Source: a virus. Taken from it: a stretch of 41,127 nt of DNA. Where the stretch lies: positions 1 to 41,127 of IMG/VR virus record IMGVR_UViG_3300032296_000397; one strand, 5' to 3'. The position numbers and the translations under genes were made by a program. Positions 38,640 to 41,127 of this stretch are shown piece by piece. Every line of letters starts with the position of its first letter. Positions within the stretch are counted from its first letter, which is position 1. Under the pieces are notes generated by a model, which ran no database searches, was not told the DNA's origin, and worked only from the letters and a program-made list of their open reading frames with translations.

Positions 38640-40252
38640 TGGCATTTCAACAATTTCCTCAAAAGGGTGGCATCCCTAGTGGTAATACCGCTGGTCGTCC
38701 ATCTAACCCTGTAATTGGCGACACTTACTACAATGGTCAACTAGAAATTCTTGAAATTTACAACGGTACTGTATGGGTTGCAACATCTGCTCCTCCAGCA
38801 ACCCCAACTATTGCAACACCAACCGATGTTGGAAATGTTGCTTTTGAAAGTGGTGGGTCATTAACTACCGTGTTTACTCCTGGTTCTGGTGGAGGTACAC
38901 CTAGCCAATATAATGTTTTTACATCAACAGGTGGGTTTTCTGCCTCAAGTTCTAGCACAACAGTAACTATAACTGGTTTAACCCCAGCAACATCTTTTAC
39001 TATTTACGGTAATGCACAAAACAATTTTGGTACAACTGTTAATACTGCAAATGCAGAACCAGTAACAGCAACAACACTTCCACAAATCAGAACTATTGGA
39101 ACAGCAACTGCTTCAACATCTGCAAATGAAGTTACAGTAACTTGGACAAACGGAAATAACGGTGGCAAGGCTCTTTCTGCAATTACCATTACTCCATTTC
39201 TTAATGGAACAACTGCTCAAACTTCTCGTACAGCAGCAACAACATCTAGCACTTCATACACATTTACACAAGGTCAATTAACAGGTGGTGGTGCTTACAC
39301 ATTTAAAGTAAAAGCAACTAATGCAAATGGAACTTGTGCAGATTCAACTGCAACTAACTCAGCAACAATGCCTAATTTTACTTTTTTAGATTTCTTAGTT
39401 GTTGCAGGTGGTGGTGCAGGTGGCTCAAAGGCTGCTTCTGTTGCTGCTGGCGGTGGCGGTGCTGGTGGTATGAAAAGTTCTGTTTCTAATACTGGCGGTA
39501 GCGTTGGTACATTAAAAGATGCTTTTGTTTTAACAACAGGAGTTACCTATACAGTTTCTGTAGGTGGAGGTGGTGCTGCATTTGCTGGGGCGGTTAATGA
39601 AACTGGTGAAAGAGCAAGCTCTGGAACCGACTCATATATTTCTGGTACTGGTATAACTACTATGACTGCAAGTGGCGGTTCTGGTGGTCATGGCGGTCAA
39701 GGTAATGCTAATCCTCCAATTAACGGTGGCTCTGGTGGTGGTGCAGGTGCTGCCGATGCTGCTGCAACTGGCGGTTCTGGTAACTCTGATGAAGGATTTA
39801 AGGGCGGAAATAGTAATGGCTCTGGTTCTAACCCAGCCCGTGGTGCTGGTGGCGGTGGCGGTGCTTCGGCTGCTGGTGCTGATGCAGGTAGCGGGCAAGC
39901 AACTGCTGGTGGTGCTGGTCAATCTAACTCAATTACTGGAAGTTCTGTAACCTACGCAGGTGGTGGTGGTGCTGCAACTTATTTAACTGCTGCTGCTGGC
40001 GGGGCTGGTGGCGGAGGAGCTGGTGGATATGGTGGTGTCAGTAACGCTGTGGCTGGCACAGCTAATACAGGCGGTGGTGGTGGAGCAGTTGTTGATAACG
40101 CAAACCAGCGAAACTCAGGTGCTGGTGGCTCTGGTGTTGTTATTTTAAGATCTCTGGCTCAAGCCGTATCTACAACTGGCTCACCTACGGCTACTACAAA
40201 TGGCAGTTACTATATCTATAAGTTTACTGGCACAGGAACAATTACTTACTAA
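38639..40252 (+). CDS. Fibre or adhesin with Fn3 repeats and Gly-rich tip
   Basis: The 537-residue protein has a short anchor with GDTYYNGQLEILEIYNGTVW and two fibronectin type III-like domains (about 57-150 and 150-245, SSTTVTITGLTPATSFTIYG). A region of about 230 residues follows with many GGGGAGG runs (DFLVVAGGGAGG onward). Gly-rich tips of this type form the polyglycine-II sandwich of receptor-binding adhesins such as the T-even gp38 class. It is the most likely receptor-binding protein. The short variable loops between Gly runs are the expected contact points. Confidence 0.8.
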   Translation: MAFQQFPQKGGIPSGNTAGRPSNPVIGDTYYNGQLEILEIYNGTVWVATSAPPATPTIATPTDVGNVAFESGGSLTTVFTPGSGGGTPSQYNVFTSTGGFSASSSSTTVTITGLTPATSFTIYGNAQNNFGTTVNTANAEPVTATTLPQIRTIGTATASTSANEVTVTWTNGNNGGKALSAITITPFLNGTTAQTSRTAATTSSTSYTFTQGQLTGGGAYTFKVKATNANGTCADSTATNSATMPNFTFLDFLVVAGGGAGGSKAASVAAGGGGAGGMKSSVSNTGGSVGTLKDAFVLTTGVTYTVSVGGGGAAFAGAVNETGERASSGTDSYISGTGITTMTASGGSGGHGGQGNANPPINGGSGGGAGAADAAATGGSGNSDEGFKGGNSNGSGSNPARGAGGGGGASAAGADAGSGQATAGGAGQSNSITGSSVTYAGGGGAATYLTAAAGGAGGGGAGGYGGVSNAVAGTANTGGGGGAVVDNANQRNSGAGGSGVVILRSLAQAVSTTGSPTATTNGSYYIYKFTGTGTITY

Positions 40253-40261
40253 GGAGAAACA

Positions 40262-40651
40262 ATGGCACATTTTGCTGAATTAGATGAAAACGATGTTGTT
40301 GTTAATGTCTTAGTTGTAAACAACGATGTCATAACAATAGACGGTGAAGAATCAGAACTGGTTGGAATTGAGTTTCTTAACTCAATATTCGGGCACAGAC
40401 GATGGAAAAAAACATCTTACAATGCTGCAGAAAATGGATATAGAAAACATTATTGTGGCAAGGGATTTGTATACGATAGTGACTGGGATGCATTTATTCC
40501 ACCATCACCATACCCATCTTGGAAGTTAGACTATACGACTTTTACTTGGGTGGCACCTATTGCTCAACCAAGTGAAGTTGAAGGATATTGGTGGAGATGG
40601 TCTGAAATAAATCAAGAGTGGATTCAAGTAGCAATCCCTACAGAAAACTAA
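40262..40651 (+). CDS. Conserved phage protein near fibre genes
   Basis: This 129-residue protein begins MAHFAELDENDVVVNVLVVNND and has KTSYNAAENGYRKHYCGKGF, DAFIPPSPYPSWKLD and a Trp-rich C-terminus. I recall proteins of this layout beside fibre genes in many aquatic phages. A role in fibre assembly or as a fibre tip is possible but unproven. It has AAGGAG upstream. Confidence 0.7.
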   Translation: MAHFAELDENDVVVNVLVVNNDVITIDGEESELVGIEFLNSIFGHRRWKKTSYNAAENGYRKHYCGKGFVYDSDWDAFIPPSPYPSWKLDYTTFTWVAPIAQPSEVEGYWWRWSEINQEWIQVAIPTEN

Positions 40652-40662
40652 AGGAGATATAA

Positions 40663-40869
40663 ATGGACAGATTAAAGTTAACAACAAAGCAAAAGGCAAT
40701 ACTTAAGTCATACCTTCGTGGTGTACTAGTTTCATTCTTAGGATTCTTAGCAAGCAATGAACTTGGATTAGATCCAATTGTATCTATTGCTGTTGCTGCT
40801 ATCGCTGGTCCTGCAGCCAAGGCATTGGACAAGACTGAATCCGAATACGGCGTAGGTTCTAAAGAGTAA
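40663..40869 (+). CDS. Holin-like membrane protein
   Basis: This 68-residue protein has a basic N-terminus and two hydrophobic helices (about 20-32, GVLVSFLGFLAS; and 38-54, DPIVSIAVAAIAGPAAKAL), followed by an acidic tail. Size, topology and its place two genes before the endolysin across the circle junction fit a holin. The first helix is short, so a single effective membrane pass is possible. AAGGAG precedes the ATG. Confidence 0.68.
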   Translation: MDRLKLTTKQKAILKSYLRGVLVSFLGFLASNELGLDPIVSIAVAAIAGPAAKALDKTESEYGVGSKE

Positions 40870-41072
40870 TGACTACCAACGAATGGGCTGGTATCGCAGT
40901 AGCGGTTACCACAATAGTCGCCAGCTTTGCTGGCTCAGTTCGTTGGCTGGTAAAGCATTACCTTAATGAACTTCGCCCGAATGGGGGCAGCTCGATAAAA
41001 GATTCCATTTCTAGATTAGAAAATAGGATTGACAGTTTGTTTGAACTAGTGGCAGGAAAGAGTAATGAATGA
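40869..41072 (+). CDS. Holin or antiholin-like membrane protein
   Basis: This 67-residue protein has an N-terminal membrane segment (WAGIAVAVTTIVASFAGSVRWLV, about 5-27). A charged coiled-coil-like tail follows (SIKDSISRLENRIDSLFELV). This layout is common in actinophage second lysis proteins. Its ATG overlaps the first holin stop (TAATG), and its TGA overlaps the ATG of the endolysin copy at 41069. It may regulate or complete the holin. Confidence 0.7.
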   Translation: MTTNEWAGIAVAVTTIVASFAGSVRWLVKHYLNELRPNGGSSIKDSISRLENRIDSLFELVAGKSNE

Positions 41073-41127
41073 AACCTGTAGTCAAGAAAGCCACACCTGC
41101 TGCAATTGCTGTGCTGCGCCAAGCGAC
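41069..41127 (+). CDS. Endolysin gene, start (partial, wraps to position 5)
   Basis: These are the first codons (MKPVVKKATPAAIAVLRQA) of the same M15-type endolysin that is complete at 5-406; the gene runs off the right end of the window. The start overlaps the preceding stop (ATGA), which explains how the lysis genes are coupled. Codons 2-4 differ from the left copy, and the remainder is identical. Confidence 0.9.
   Translation, partial: MKPVVKKATPAAIAVLRQA
41081..41127 (+). repeat. Direct terminal repeat, right copy
   Basis: This is identical over 47 bases to 17-63. It marks the overlap of the assembled circle. The bases before it fit the reading frame of the upstream lysis gene, so this copy probably shows the natural junction. 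Confidence 0.95.

Overview
The window is a complete, or nearly complete, genome of a tailed phage assembled as a circle. The 47 bases at 17-63 recur exactly at 41081-41127, and the gene that starts at 41069 is the same gene that opens the window at 5. The likely host is a low-GC actinobacterium, for example a freshwater acI/Nanopelagicales lineage. The evidence is a WhiB-type Fe-S regulator (6126-6401), found essentially only in Actinobacteria and their phages, combined with AT-rich codon use. No integrase or lysogeny repressor is visible, so a virulent phage is the simplest reading. The head genes (N4-gp56-like major capsid protein, portal, large terminase) come with no recognisable tape measure, tail sheath, tail tube or tail chaperone pair. 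This suggests podovirus-like morphology.

Layout. (1) 5-2542: end of the lysis/tail module, with an M15-type endolysin, a large beta-rich virion protein and a small peptidoglycan-binding-like protein, closed by a strong terminator. (2) 2589-3164: a leftward methyltransferase moron. (3) 3301-11135: a tightly packed rightward replication, recombination and regulation operon. It holds a split Fe-S RecB/Cas4-like nuclease, a DnaB/RecA-like ATPase, a second PD-(D/E)XK protein, WhiB, an Hjc-like resolvase, a secreted transglycosylase, a primase zinc finger, a proteasome-beta/HslV-like Ntn hydrolase, a TOPRIM primase, a DUF1599-like protein, endonuclease VII, a sigma-like factor, an FmdB zinc ribbon and a glycosyltransferase. 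(4) 11152-17652: a leftward block of about twenty small genes. Most are unknown, with DUF932, GP88-like and Api92-like members. It is punctuated by a repeated stem-loop and ends in a divergent control region at 17653-17990. (5) 17991-18254: one promoter-proximal small gene followed by tandem terminators. (6) 18658-41072: rightward packaging and virion genes. These are a terminase with an N-terminal HTH, portal, three LysM proteins, a 1655-residue putative internal protein, scaffold, capsid, connector, two fibres, and a holin-like pair that runs into the endolysin across the circle junction.

No DNA polymerase or phage RNA polymerase is present. The phage probably loads the host replisome with its own primase and helicase-like ATPase and redirects host RNA polymerase with the sigma-like and WhiB proteins. 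The most unusual items are the phage-encoded proteasome-like hydrolase, the nuclease gene split by a zinc-ribbon gene, a family of covarying intergenic hairpins in the leftward block, and a wider excess of perfect short-loop hairpins inside genes.
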